Below are positions 1 to 7,746 of a stretch of 64,000 nucleotides of DNA, in pieces. The position numbers were made by a program, and so were the translations under genes. The stretch covers positions 16,076 to 80,075 of the forward strand of contig CAZEPV010000009.1 of NCBI GenBank assembly GCA_964514235.1, in the 5' to 3' direction. Source of the DNA: JAAYRQ01 sp035647235. Its GTDB lineage: Bacteria; Bacillota; Syntrophomonadia; Syntrophomonadales; Syntrophomonadaceae. Below the pieces are notes generated by a model. It searched no databases and had not been told where the DNA came from. It saw only the letters and a program-made list of their open reading frames with translations. How positions within the stretch are numbered: the first letter of the stretch is position 1; each line of letters opens with the position of its first letter.

Positions 1-167
1 CGAGTTTGTACTATCTCGCCTTCCTTTTCTAACCTACCGATTACCTTACTGAATTTAATTTCTTCCTCTACCTCAAATATCTCAAAGACATCTAGAAGTT
101 CCCTGTAACTCAAGGGCCGGTAAGTTGCTTGCTGCATATGTTCCATTATTTTTTCCTTAGTTATCAT
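1..167 (-). CDS. rnr: Ribonuclease R, N-terminal fragment (runs off the left edge)
   Basis: The visible 55 residues run from an ATG at 167, behind a GGGGGA ribosome binding site, to the window edge without a stop. The protein starts MITKEKIMEHMQQATYRPLS and continues with a winged-helix-like pattern ending in LEKEGEIV. This matches the N-terminal helix-turn-helix segment of RNase R, a 3'-5' exoribonuclease that degrades structured RNA and works with SmpB/tmRNA. Order supports the call: secG, carboxylesterase and rnr are neighbours in Bacillus. Here an HD-domain gene sits between the esterase and rnr. The catalytic RNB domain lies outside the window, so the call rests on the N-terminus plus synteny. 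Confidence 0.7.
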   Translation of the reverse strand, partial: MITKEKIMEHMQQATYRPLSYRELLDVFEIFEVEEEIKFSKVIGRLEKEGEIVQT

Positions 168-233
168 AGAAAAATCCCCCTTAAAAGGTAGAATAGCTAT
201 ACTTTTATTATTACCAGCCAAACTAAGTCTAGT

Positions 234-785
234 CTATAATCCCAATTCATCGGCTACCTTTTGCATACTTCCTAAACATATAGTTAGAAATTCATCTAAT
301 TCCAGGCCTAGTTCAGCACAAGTAGCCATTTGTTCCCGACTAGCACCTTTGGCAAAAGCCTTCTCTCTAAATCTTTTTTTCAGTGATTTAAGCTTAACTT
401 CTGCTAATTTTTTATCTGGTCTTACTAAGGCTGCAGCAGTTATAAAACCACTAGTTGGATCTGCAGCATATAAGGCTTTGTCCAATAAAGTGTTACGTTT
501 TAATCCATGTGCCTCATTATGTACCTTTATTGCATAAACAATATCAGCTTCTATACCCTGTTTTTCCAATATTTCTGCCCCTAGCAAGGAATGACGTCCG
601 ATTTCATCGACTGTCATGTCATAATCTATGTCGTGCAGTAAACCAGCCAAGCCATACTTTTCCACATCTTCCCCTAGCCTTTCGGCTAATCCTATCATTA
701 TCGCTTCTACTGCTAAAGAATGTTTTATTAAGTTGTCATTTTTTAAATATTTCTTTAATAAATCTAAAGCCTTCTCCCTTTGCAT
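234..785 (-). CDS. HD-domain (HDIG-type) phosphohydrolase
   Basis: This 183-residue soluble protein has the metal-binding HD superfamily pattern: a histidine near residue 22 (IKHSLAVE), the HD doublet in GLLHDIDYD near residue 50, a histidine in GRHSLLGAEIL, and a later aspartate in ALYAADP. HD proteins hydrolyse phosphoester bonds in nucleotides or other small molecules; the substrate cannot be told here. It lies between the carboxylesterase and rnr in the same direction, with 19 bp to the upstream gene, so it is probably cotranscribed. The ATG at 785 is preceded by an AGGAGG-type ribosome binding site. The family call is firm and the function unknown. Confidence 0.8.
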   Translation of the reverse strand: MQREKALDLLKKYLKNDNLIKHSLAVEAIMIGLAERLGEDVEKYGLAGLLHDIDYDMTVDEIGRHSLLGAEILEKQGIEADIVYAIKVHNEAHGLKRNTLLDKALYAADPTSGFITAAALVRPDKKLAEVKLKSLKKRFREKAFAKGASREQMATCAELGLELDEFLTICLGSMQKVADELGL

Positions 786-804
786 TTATAATCCTCCTAG
801 TTTT

Positions 805-1554
805 TTATATATTTATCCTTATAAAATCTATAATTAAACCTGCAATTTCCGGCACATCTTTACCCATCGTAACCACATGCTGGGCTTCCCTTATTTCAAC
901 TAGTTGCGCTTTACCAGGGACTTTTTGTTTTATTAGGTGAATACCTGCTGGATTTACAGATTCATCAGCTTGGGATTGAATCAAAAGTAAAGGTGCTTCG
1001 ATATTATCTAATACTTGCAAGGTCTTGTTTCTTAATTTCATCATGCTTCTAAAGGCCTTAACGGGAATATAATCGTAAGCAAATCTCCCCAACCTTTTAA
1101 GTGCTAACTGATTTTCCCTAGGCTTTTTAAAATAGGGCTTCACCCAGCCAGCTAAGGGGGCTATAAGTTCCAATAGCCCATATCTTAATCTTATCGGTGG
1201 ATTTATAGCCACTACCCCTTTTATATCGGGCATATTAGCTCCCAGATACAAAGATAATAGACCTCCTAAGGACAAGCCTACCACAAAAACTTTATCATAA
1301 TTAGCTAGTAGGTATTCACATTCCTTCTCTACAGAACTATACCAATCCTGCCAATCAGTAATATTAAGCAAGCTAGGGTGGCTGCCATGGCCTGGTAATA
1401 GTATACCACTCGCTGTAATGCCAATACCTTGGTGTAATAATTGTGCTAGCTGATAAATTTCGGAGGGTGAAGCTGTAAAGCCGTGAATAAATAATATAGC
1501 AGTATTGCTACCACTAAAATAAAATGGTTCCGCACGCGGATGAATGTATATCAT
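805..1554 (-). CDS. Carboxylesterase / monoacylglycerol lipase-like alpha/beta hydrolase (Est/YvaK type)
   Basis: A cytoplasmic alpha/beta hydrolase of 249 residues, the usual length for the Bacillus YvaK/Est30 family. The oxyanion region HGFTASPSE lies near residue 25, the nucleophile serine in GLSLGG near residue 94, the acid in QADESVNP near residue 194 and the histidine in EAQHVVT near the C-terminus. Members hydrolyse short- to medium-chain esters. The gene lies downstream of a strong terminator that closes hppA, and upstream of the HD and rnr genes. In Bacillus the same gene follows secG and precedes rnr, so the synteny is conserved apart from the inserted hppA. Confidence 0.85.
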   Translation of the reverse strand: MIYIHPRAEPFYFSGSNTAILFIHGFTASPSEIYQLAQLLHQGIGITASGILLPGHGSHPSLLNITDWQDWYSSVEKECEYLLANYDKVFVVGLSLGGLLSLYLGANMPDIKGVVAINPPIRLRYGLLELIAPLAGWVKPYFKKPRENQLALKRLGRFAYDYIPVKAFRSMMKLRNKTLQVLDNIEAPLLLIQSQADESVNPAGIHLIKQKVPGKAQLVEIREAQHVVTMGKDVPEIAGLIIDFIRINI

Positions 1555-1583
1555 TTAAATAATCTTCCCCCAGATTAAAAAAA

Positions 1584-1610
1584 GGCAGGTGGTAAATATA
1601 CCCACCTGCC
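1584..1610 (-). terminator. Rho-independent terminator after hppA
   Basis: The 9-bp arms GGCAGGTGG and CCACCTGCC enclose a loop of about 9 nt. On the minus strand the hairpin is followed by a run of seven T. It lies 22 bp past the hppA stop and separates the glycolysis/hppA transcription unit from the esterase-HD-rnr unit. Confidence 0.9.
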
Positions 1611-1631
1611 TTTCTATACTTTTTATTGCTT

Positions 1632-3617
1632 TTACAAGAATAAAGGAATAAGTACCAAAGAAACAATAGTCATTAACTTAATTAAAATATTAAGTGAAGG
1701 ACCAGAAGTATCTTTACATGGGTCACCTACTGTATCGCCAACAACTCCTGCGGCGTGGGCTTCACTACCTTTACCCCCATAATTACCCGCTTCGATAAAT
1801 TTCTTGGCATTATCCCAGGCACCACCGGCATTGGCCAGCATAATAGCTAGACATACCCCAGAAGCCAGGGCACCAGCTAACATTCCAGCTAGGGCATTAA
1901 CATTCCACAAGCCCATGGCTAGAGGAGCTACAACCGCTAATACACCAGGAATAATCATTTCTTTAATAGCAGAGGAAGTACTTATATCAACACACTTAGC
2001 ATAATCGGGTTTTCCTGTACCTTCCATTATACCAGGTATTTCCCTAAATTGACGTCTAACTTCATTAACCATTTCGGCTGCTGCTCTACCTACTGCACCC
2101 ATAGTCAAGGCGGAGAAGAAGAAAGGTAACATAGCACCGAACAATAGTCCTACGATGACTTCAGGGTTTAAGAGACTTAAATCTGTAGCTTGTATCCCAG
2201 CAACTTGAGCAAAAGCGGTTAATAGTGCTAAAGCGGTAAGAGCCGCTGAACCTATGGCAAAACCTTTGCCTATTGCTGCAGTAGTATTACCGACTGAATC
2301 TAGTCTATCCGTAGTTTCCCTAACCTCATGGGGTAATTCAGCCATTTCTGCTATACCCCCAGCATTATCAGCGATAGGACCATAAGCATCAACCGCTACT
2401 ACCATTCCAGTTGTAGCCAGCATACCTACAGCTGCCATAGCTATGCCATAAACACCACCCGTTAAAAAGGCGATCATTATAGCTATACAAATTACTGCAA
2501 TAGGGAATAAAGTAGATAACATACCTACTCCTAAACCCGCAATAATAGTTGTTGCTGGACCAGTTTGAGCTGATTTAGCAATACCTTGAACTGGCTTATA
2601 TTCATCAGAAGTATAATATTCGGTAATTAACCCGATTAGGGTCCCAGCAATTAGGCCAGCTACTATAGACCAGAAAACATTGAAAAATTCTGCAGGAAGT
2701 ATGTACTTAACTGCCAAAAAGGCAATTACAAGTAATATAGCCGCAGAACCGAAAGTTCCCGCATTAAGGGCTTTGAGTGGGTTAGAATTTTCATCAGTTC
2801 TCACAAAGAATGTACCAATAATAGAGGCAAGAACTCCACCCGCTGCAATAACCATAGGTAATAGGATTCCACCAATATCCATAGCAGCAAAACCTACCAT
2901 ACCCAAGGTCATAGCCGCAATTATTGAACCAACATAGGATTCAAAAAGGTCTGCACCCATTCCAGCAACATCACCAACATTATCACCTACATTATCGGCA
3001 ATAGTTGCAGGGTTTCTAGGATCATCTTCTGGTATTCCAGCTTCTACTTTACCTACTAAGTCTGCACCAACGTCAGCAGCCTTAGTATAAATACCACCAC
3101 CAACTCGGCCGAACAAAGCTATGGAACTAGCACCTAGGGCAAAACCATTTACTATGGTAGGATCCCTAAAAATAATATAAAGGATACCTAGGCCTAGTAG
3201 ACCTAAACCTGTCACCGACATCCCCATAACAGCCCCACCTGAAAATGCAATGCCTAAAGCTGCATTTTGGGAAGAACGTGCTGCATTAGCAGTCCTTACA
3301 TTAGCCTTAGTAGCAACTGTCATACCTATGTAACCAGCTAAAGCCGAACAAGTAGCACCAACTATGAAGGATATAGCTGTTTTCCAGGAATTTTCGGGCA
3401 GAACCAGGCCTAAACCCAAAAATACAATTACTACAAATATAGCTATAGCACGATATTGTCTCGATAGAAAAGCCATAGCACCTTCATGAATATAGTTGGA
3501 AATCTCAACCATCCGCTCTGTTCCTGTGTCTGCTTTTTTAACTTTTGAAGATAAATATAAAGCAAATAAGAGAGCCAAAGCCCCCCCAGCAGGAGCATAT
3601 AAAACTAAGTTTTCCAT
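1632..3617 (-). CDS. hppA: Membrane-bound, K+-dependent-type proton/sodium-translocating pyrophosphatase
   Basis: A 661-residue protein made of many hydrophobic helices. It carries the membrane pyrophosphatase signatures: the substrate-binding block with DVGADLVGKVE near residue 180 followed by DDPRNPATIADNVGDNVGD, and a C-terminal block with GDTVGDPCKDTSGPS near residue 630. It hydrolyses pyrophosphate in the cytoplasmic membrane and exports H+ or Na+. The sequence GNTTAAIGKG near residue 448 has alanine where K+-independent enzymes have lysine, placing it in the K+-dependent group, which contains both Na+ and H+ pumps. It follows secG by 69 bp, at the end of the glycolytic cluster. That suggests energy recovery from PPi in an anaerobe, which is inference. 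Product call very sure; ion specificity open. Confidence 0.95.
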   Translation of the reverse strand: MENLVLYAPAGGALALLFALYLSSKVKKADTGTERMVEISNYIHEGAMAFLSRQYRAIAIFVVIVFLGLGLVLPENSWKTAISFIVGATCSALAGYIGMTVATKANVRTANAARSSQNAALGIAFSGGAVMGMSVTGLGLLGLGILYIIFRDPTIVNGFALGASSIALFGRVGGGIYTKAADVGADLVGKVEAGIPEDDPRNPATIADNVGDNVGDVAGMGADLFESYVGSIIAAMTLGMVGFAAMDIGGILLPMVIAAGGVLASIIGTFFVRTDENSNPLKALNAGTFGSAAILLVIAFLAVKYILPAEFFNVFWSIVAGLIAGTLIGLITEYYTSDEYKPVQGIAKSAQTGPATTIIAGLGVGMLSTLFPIAVICIAIMIAFLTGGVYGIAMAAVGMLATTGMVVAVDAYGPIADNAGGIAEMAELPHEVRETTDRLDSVGNTTAAIGKGFAIGSAALTALALLTAFAQVAGIQATDLSLLNPEVIVGLLFGAMLPFFFSALTMGAVGRAAAEMVNEVRRQFREIPGIMEGTGKPDYAKCVDISTSSAIKEMIIPGVLAVVAPLAMGLWNVNALAGMLAGALASGVCLAIMLANAGGAWDNAKKFIEAGNYGGKGSEAHAAGVVGDTVGDPCKDTSGPSLNILIKLMTIVSLVLIPLFL

Positions 3618-3686
3618 GTTAAATCCATCATCTCCTCGAATATTAAGTTATATATCAAAAATTTTATTCCCTACCTATATATATCT

Positions 3687-3914
3687 CTATAGTAAGGCTA
3701 AGGCTAAGGTTAAAATTAAAAAACCTGCCGCAACGTACCCAGTCACTTTAGAAAGTAATTCATCGACCCCTTTACTCTTACTTCCGAACAGGGCCTCGCC
3801 TCCACCAGCAATACTGCCGGATAATCCTGCACTTTTACCAGATTGTAAAAGTATTACAGTAACAAGTCCGATAGCAAAAATTACCTGGAATACAAGCAAT
3901 ATGGTTTTAACCAA
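3687..3914 (-). CDS. secG: Preprotein translocase subunit SecG
   Basis: A 75-residue membrane protein with two hydrophobic helices (about residues 2-22 and 55-75). Between them is the loop QSGKSAGLSGSIAGGGEAL, typical of SecG, the accessory subunit of the SecYEG channel. Length and position immediately after eno match the conserved Firmicutes order eno-secG. The start ATG at 3914 has an AGGTG ribosome binding site. It is expected to be transcribed with the glycolytic genes upstream and hppA downstream, since I see no terminator on either side. Confidence 0.93.
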   Translation of the reverse strand: MVKTILLVFQVIFAIGLVTVILLQSGKSAGLSGSIAGGGEALFGSKSKGVDELLSKVTGYVAAGFLILTLALALL

Positions 3915-4000
3915 AATTTCACCTCCATTACTTCACCACTCCGAGAGCCAAAATATATTCTAGCACAAGAATATCAAAAAAAACAGTATTTGTCTCCTAA

Positions 4001-5287
4001 CTAGCTTTTAATATCATAGAAAGATTTTAAACCACTATATCTAGCAAAAATATCTAACTCTTCCTCTATCCGAAGTAACTGATTATATTTAGCCACACGA
4101 TCAGTACGAGCTGGAGCCCCGGTCTTGATTTGTCCAGCATTTGTGGCTACTGCAATATCAGCGATAGTAGAATCTTCCGTTTCACCCGAACGATGGGATA
4201 TAACACAAGTATAACCCGCCCTTTTAGCCATTTCAATAGTGTCAAGGGTTTCAGTTAAAGTACCAATCTGATTTACTTTTATAAGTATACTATTACATAT
4301 TTGTTCTGCAATACCCTTAGCTAGTCTACTTGTATTAGTTACAAACAAGTCATCTCCCACTAGCTGAATCGTTTGTCCTAGTGCGACCGTCAATTTACGC
4401 CAGCCTTCCCAATCATCTTCCGCCAGACCATCTTCTATAGAAATTATAGGATACTGTTTAACTAGTTTAAGATAAAAATCTACCATTTCCTCGGAAGATA
4501 AGACTTGTTCGGTGCTGGCTAAATAGTATTTACCTTCCCTATATAATTCAGTTGCTGCCACATCTAAAGCCAGGTTAACATCCTTACCAGGAGTGTAACC
4601 TGCCTTTTCAATGGCCTCAATTATAACGTCTAGAGCTGCTTCATTAGAAGGTAAATCTGGAGCAAATCCCCCTTCATCCCCCACAGAAGTTGCTAGTCCT
4701 TTTGATTTTAAAACCTCTTTCAAGGCATGATAAATTTCTACACCCATTTGTAGACTTTGGGCAAAACTAGTAGCCCCAGTAGGCACTATCATAAATTCTT
4801 GGATATCCACATTATTATCAGCATGTTCTCCACCATTTAGAATGTTTAACATAGGCACTGGAAGCTCTCTTGCATTAACTCCCCCTATATATTGATACAA
4901 AGGCATAGCTAAATGATTTGCCGCTGCCCTTGCTACAGCTAGAGAAACACCTAGAATAGCATTAGCCCCTAGTTTGCCTTTATTGCTTGTACCATCTAGT
5001 TCGATCATAAGTGAATCTATATCCATTTGTCCCAGAACATCCATGCCTATTATTTCGGGAGCAATAACTTCATTCACATTATCAACAGCATTCAAGACCC
5101 CTTTGCCACCATAGCGGTTTTTGTCATTATCCCTTAATTCAACCGCTTCATGGGCACCAGTAGATGCACCAGATGGAACCATAGCCCTACCCATAGTACC
5201 ATCTTCTAATATTACTTCTACTTCTACAGTTGGATTTCCACGGGAATCCAAGACTTCCCGTCCAAATACATCGACAATTATACTCAT
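4001..5287 (-). CDS. eno: Enolase
   Basis: Enolase (2-phosphoglycerate to phosphoenolpyruvate), 428 residues from the ATG at 5287. That start has an AGGAGAG ribosome binding site; a start 21 bp further upstream would be less typical. Family blocks are visible in order: VLDSRGNPTVE at the N-terminus, SGASTGAHEA, the magnesium-site region GEHADNNVDIQEF, the catalytic lysine region SILIKVNQIGT, and SHRSGETED near the C-terminus. It is the last enzyme of the glycolytic operon. A 151-bp spacer holding a palindromic repeat separates it from gpmI, whereas the other junctions in the operon are tight or overlapping. Confidence 0.97.
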   Translation of the reverse strand: MSIIVDVFGREVLDSRGNPTVEVEVILEDGTMGRAMVPSGASTGAHEAVELRDNDKNRYGGKGVLNAVDNVNEVIAPEIIGMDVLGQMDIDSLMIELDGTSNKGKLGANAILGVSLAVARAAANHLAMPLYQYIGGVNARELPVPMLNILNGGEHADNNVDIQEFMIVPTGATSFAQSLQMGVEIYHALKEVLKSKGLATSVGDEGGFAPDLPSNEAALDVIIEAIEKAGYTPGKDVNLALDVAATELYREGKYYLASTEQVLSSEEMVDFYLKLVKQYPIISIEDGLAEDDWEGWRKLTVALGQTIQLVGDDLFVTNTSRLAKGIAEQICNSILIKVNQIGTLTETLDTIEMAKRAGYTCVISHRSGETEDSTIADIAVATNAGQIKTGAPARTDRVAKYNQLLRIEEELDIFARYSGLKSFYDIKS

Positions 5288-5325
5288 AACTACTCTCCTT
5301 TTTTTCAATTATACGTTTTACCGAT

Positions 5326-5398
5326 GTCACTCTGAGCGAATTGCGAAGACTCTTAACCATTCCCAGATAGAACGATCCTTCACTTGGTTCAGGATGAC
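5326..5398. repeat. MITE-like imperfect palindromic intergenic repeat
   Basis: The 73-bp element starts GTCACTCTGAGCG and ends TTCAGGATGAC. Its two ends are imperfect inverted copies about 25 bp long around a central segment of about 23 bp. Short intergenic palindromes ending GTCATCCTGA...GAAGGAT are common in Clostridia and other bacteria, so this is probably one copy of a dispersed family. It lies inside the glycolytic operon, between gpmI and eno, and would form a hairpin in the mRNA. I see only this copy in the window. Confidence 0.6.
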
Positions 5399-5423
5399 AC
5401 CAGGTAAATTAGCCCTTTATTTT

Positions 5424-5451
5424 CTCACGTCTTACTTTTCACGTTTCACGT
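5424..5451 (-). repeat. Tandem 7-bp repeat array overlapping the gpmI stop codon (4 units)
   Basis: Read on the minus strand the units are ACGTGAA, ACGTGAA, AAGTAAG, ACGTGAG in exact 7-nt phase. The array starts in the last sense codons of gpmI (5439-5451) and its TGA is the gpmI stop. A longer array with the same consensus covers the uvrB stop codon. Because 7 is not a multiple of 3, three consecutive units containing TGA or TAA give stops in all three frames. Confidence 0.7.
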
Positions 5452-6995
5452 TTTTTTACTAAAGGTTTTCCCGTCATTTCTTCTGGTATTTCTAGGCCCA
5501 GTAAATATAAAATTGTTGGTGCAATATCGCTTAATGAAGCATCTTCGTACAAGGTATAATCCCGATAACTCCCGTTTACCAAAATAAAAGGAATCGGCTC
5601 CACCGTATGGGCCGTATATGGTCCACCTGATAGAGGGCAAACCATCTGTTCACAGTTCCCATGATCAGCCGTTACAATTACTGTACCCTTTTTGGCCAAA
5701 ACTAAATCCACCACTTCCTGCAAACATTCATCTACTACTTTTACCGCCTCCACCGCAGCCTCTAAAACCCCAGTATGCCCGACCATATCGGCATTAGCGT
5801 AGTTTAAGATGATTACATCATAAATATCCTTGGCTATTTCTTCCTTAACCCGCGCTGTAATTTCATAAGCACTCATTTCAGGTTTTAGGTTATATGTTGC
5901 CACCTGTGGAGAAGGAATCAGAATTCTTTTTTCCCCCTCATTAGGCTCCTCTACCCCACCATTAAAAAAGAAGGTCACATGAGCATATTTTTCCGTTTCT
6001 GCTATTCTAAGCTGCTTTAAACCATGGGCAGCCAAGACTTCACCTAAAGTATTATTAAGATTTTGGGGTGGGAAGGCTACTGGGGCATCAATATTTATAT
6101 CATATTGGGTCATACATACGAAATGGACTTTAGGCAATAACCCCCTGGGGAAATGGGAAAATTCCTTGTCAACAAAGGTCTGGGTGATTTGGCGCGCCCT
6201 ATCAGCCCTAAAATTGAAAAATATAATACTGTCCCCATCCCTAACTGGCCCGATGGGCAAGCCATCTTTATCTACCATAACTACAGGCTCCACAAATTCG
6301 TCACTTACTCGTACATCGTAACTATTGCTTATAGCTGCATGGGGGTTAGTTGCTTTAACCCCTTCCCCTTTAACCATGGCTAGATAGAATAGTTCAATGC
6401 GCTCCCAACGGTTATCCCTATCCATACCGTAAAAACGGCCAGACAAGCTTGCGATTTGTCCGATCCCTAATCTAGCACAATCTTCTTCTACCCTATTGAT
6501 ATACTTTAGAGCACTTTTAGGTGCTACATCACGACCATCTAAAAACCCGTGGATAAAGACCTTGTCTAGCCCTTGGGTTTTACACAGTTCTAATAAGGCC
6601 GCCAAGTGTTCAATATGGCTATGCACACCCCCATCGGATAATAAGCCCATCAAGTGCAGGACACCCGAATTTTCCTTAGCATAATTAATGGCTTCTATAA
6701 ATTTCTCATTCTGAAAAAAGTTTCCCTCTTCAATAGCATTACTAATACGGGAAATTTCTTGGTAGACTACCCTACCTGCCCCTATATTCAAATGTCCCAC
6801 TTCCGAATTGCCCATTTGCCCAGGAGGTAGCCCCACATCTTGGCCAGAACATTTTAGTAATGAAGTTGGATAAGTAGCCCTTAAATTATAAAAGTTCTTA
6901 GGATTTGCCAGGAAAATGGCATTATCTTCAGTTTCAATTCGATGGCCCCATCCATCCAGTATCATTAAAACGACTGGTCTACCCAATATTTTCAC
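5439..6995 (-). CDS. gpmI: 2,3-bisphosphoglycerate-independent phosphoglycerate mutase
   Basis: This enzyme interconverts 3- and 2-phosphoglycerate using two Mn2+ ions. The 518-residue protein (family about 510) starts MKILGRPVVLMILDGWG with the first metal aspartate. It has the phosphoserine motif MGNSEVGHLNIGAGR near residue 62, HSHIEHL, the DRD/NRW segment GMDRDNRWER, and the alkaline-phosphatase-like C-terminal metal motif VTADHGNCEQM. Its start overlaps the end of tpiA by 17 bp, which suggests translational coupling. The last codons (KKRET, stop) are part of a 7-bp tandem repeat array, so the repeat may have replaced the original C-terminal tail. Confidence 0.96.
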   Translation of the reverse strand: MKILGRPVVLMILDGWGHRIETEDNAIFLANPKNFYNLRATYPTSLLKCSGQDVGLPPGQMGNSEVGHLNIGAGRVVYQEISRISNAIEEGNFFQNEKFIEAINYAKENSGVLHLMGLLSDGGVHSHIEHLAALLELCKTQGLDKVFIHGFLDGRDVAPKSALKYINRVEEDCARLGIGQIASLSGRFYGMDRDNRWERIELFYLAMVKGEGVKATNPHAAISNSYDVRVSDEFVEPVVMVDKDGLPIGPVRDGDSIIFFNFRADRARQITQTFVDKEFSHFPRGLLPKVHFVCMTQYDINIDAPVAFPPQNLNNTLGEVLAAHGLKQLRIAETEKYAHVTFFFNGGVEEPNEGEKRILIPSPQVATYNLKPEMSAYEITARVKEEIAKDIYDVIILNYANADMVGHTGVLEAAVEAVKVVDECLQEVVDLVLAKKGTVIVTADHGNCEQMVCPLSGGPYTAHTVEPIPFILVNGSYRDYTLYEDASLSDIAPTILYLLGLEIPEEMTGKPLVKKRET

Positions 6996-7743
6996 CGATC
7001 CTAACTAAATTTGCCAAAGAAAGAGGGTTAAGGCTAGCTCCTCCTACCAATGCACCATCAAGATCAGGCATATTTAAAAAGCCAGCTAGATTTTCCTCTT
7101 TGACACTACCACCGTATAAAATTATAGTTGCTTGTGCAGTGCTTTCATCGTATATAGCTTTTAATTCCTGGCGGATAATAGCACACATTTCCTGAGCATC
7201 ATCTGCACTTGCATTAATTCCTGTCCCAATAGCCCAGACAGGTTCATAAGCAATAATAATAGGGGGCTTGATTCCCTGCAAACTAGCTAATTGGGCTTTT
7301 ACAATTGGGATAGCTTGCTTACTTTCCCGTTCTGCTAAAGTTTCTCCTACACAGAGAATAGGAATTAAACCAGCCTCTATAGCTACCTGTAATTTACGCT
7401 TAATAACATCATCATCTTCAGCCAATATATGACGGCGTTCTGAATGGCCAATAAGCACATATTTACAGCCAGTATCTTTTAGCATGTCAGCTGCAATTTC
7501 ACCCGTAAATGCCCCGCTCTTTTCATAAAATAGATTTTGTCCCCCTAAAAAAACCTTGGTGTCAACCAGCTTTTGCTGCATCCTATCTAAACAAGTAAAA
7601 GGAGGACAAATGGCCATTTCCACTTGATCGACATCCTGGATTAAAGGCAAAAACTCTTGCAAAAATTCTTCAGCTTCAGCAAGAATTTTGTTCATTTTCC
7701 AATTGGCAATAATAACTTTTTTTCGGATTAAACCCACCTCCAT
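6979..7743 (-). CDS. tpiA: Triosephosphate isomerase (start codon uncertain)
   Basis: TIM-barrel isomerase of dihydroxyacetone phosphate and glyceraldehyde 3-phosphate. Visible: ANWKMN near the N-terminus (catalytic lysine), IGHSERR with the electrophilic histidine near residue 100, the catalytic glutamate in AYEPVWAIGTG near residue 170, and the phosphate loop YGGSVKEEN and GALVGGASL. The only in-frame ATG at 7743 lies 4 bp after the pgk stop and overlaps a strong GGAGGTG ribosome binding site. That site is spaced 8 nt from an ATC codon (7728), where relatives have their initiator Met. Either the ATG is used by reinitiation, giving a 254-residue protein with an extra MEVGL, or ATC initiates rarely. 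Confidence 0.95.
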   Translation of the reverse strand: MEVGLIRKKVIIANWKMNKILAEAEEFLQEFLPLIQDVDQVEMAICPPFTCLDRMQQKLVDTKVFLGGQNLFYEKSGAFTGEIAADMLKDTGCKYVLIGHSERRHILAEDDDVIKRKLQVAIEAGLIPILCVGETLAERESKQAIPIVKAQLASLQGIKPPIIIAYEPVWAIGTGINASADDAQEMCAIIRQELKAIYDESTAQATIILYGGSVKEENLAGFLNMPDLDGALVGGASLNPLSLANLVRIGENIG

Positions 7744-7746
7744 TAA

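Noticed and set aside
2680..2937. Plus-strand open frames inside hppA, eno, uvrA, uvrB and other minus genes
   Set aside because: They lie opposite strongly conserved genes, have no ribosome binding sites and have biased compositions typical of antisense shadows.
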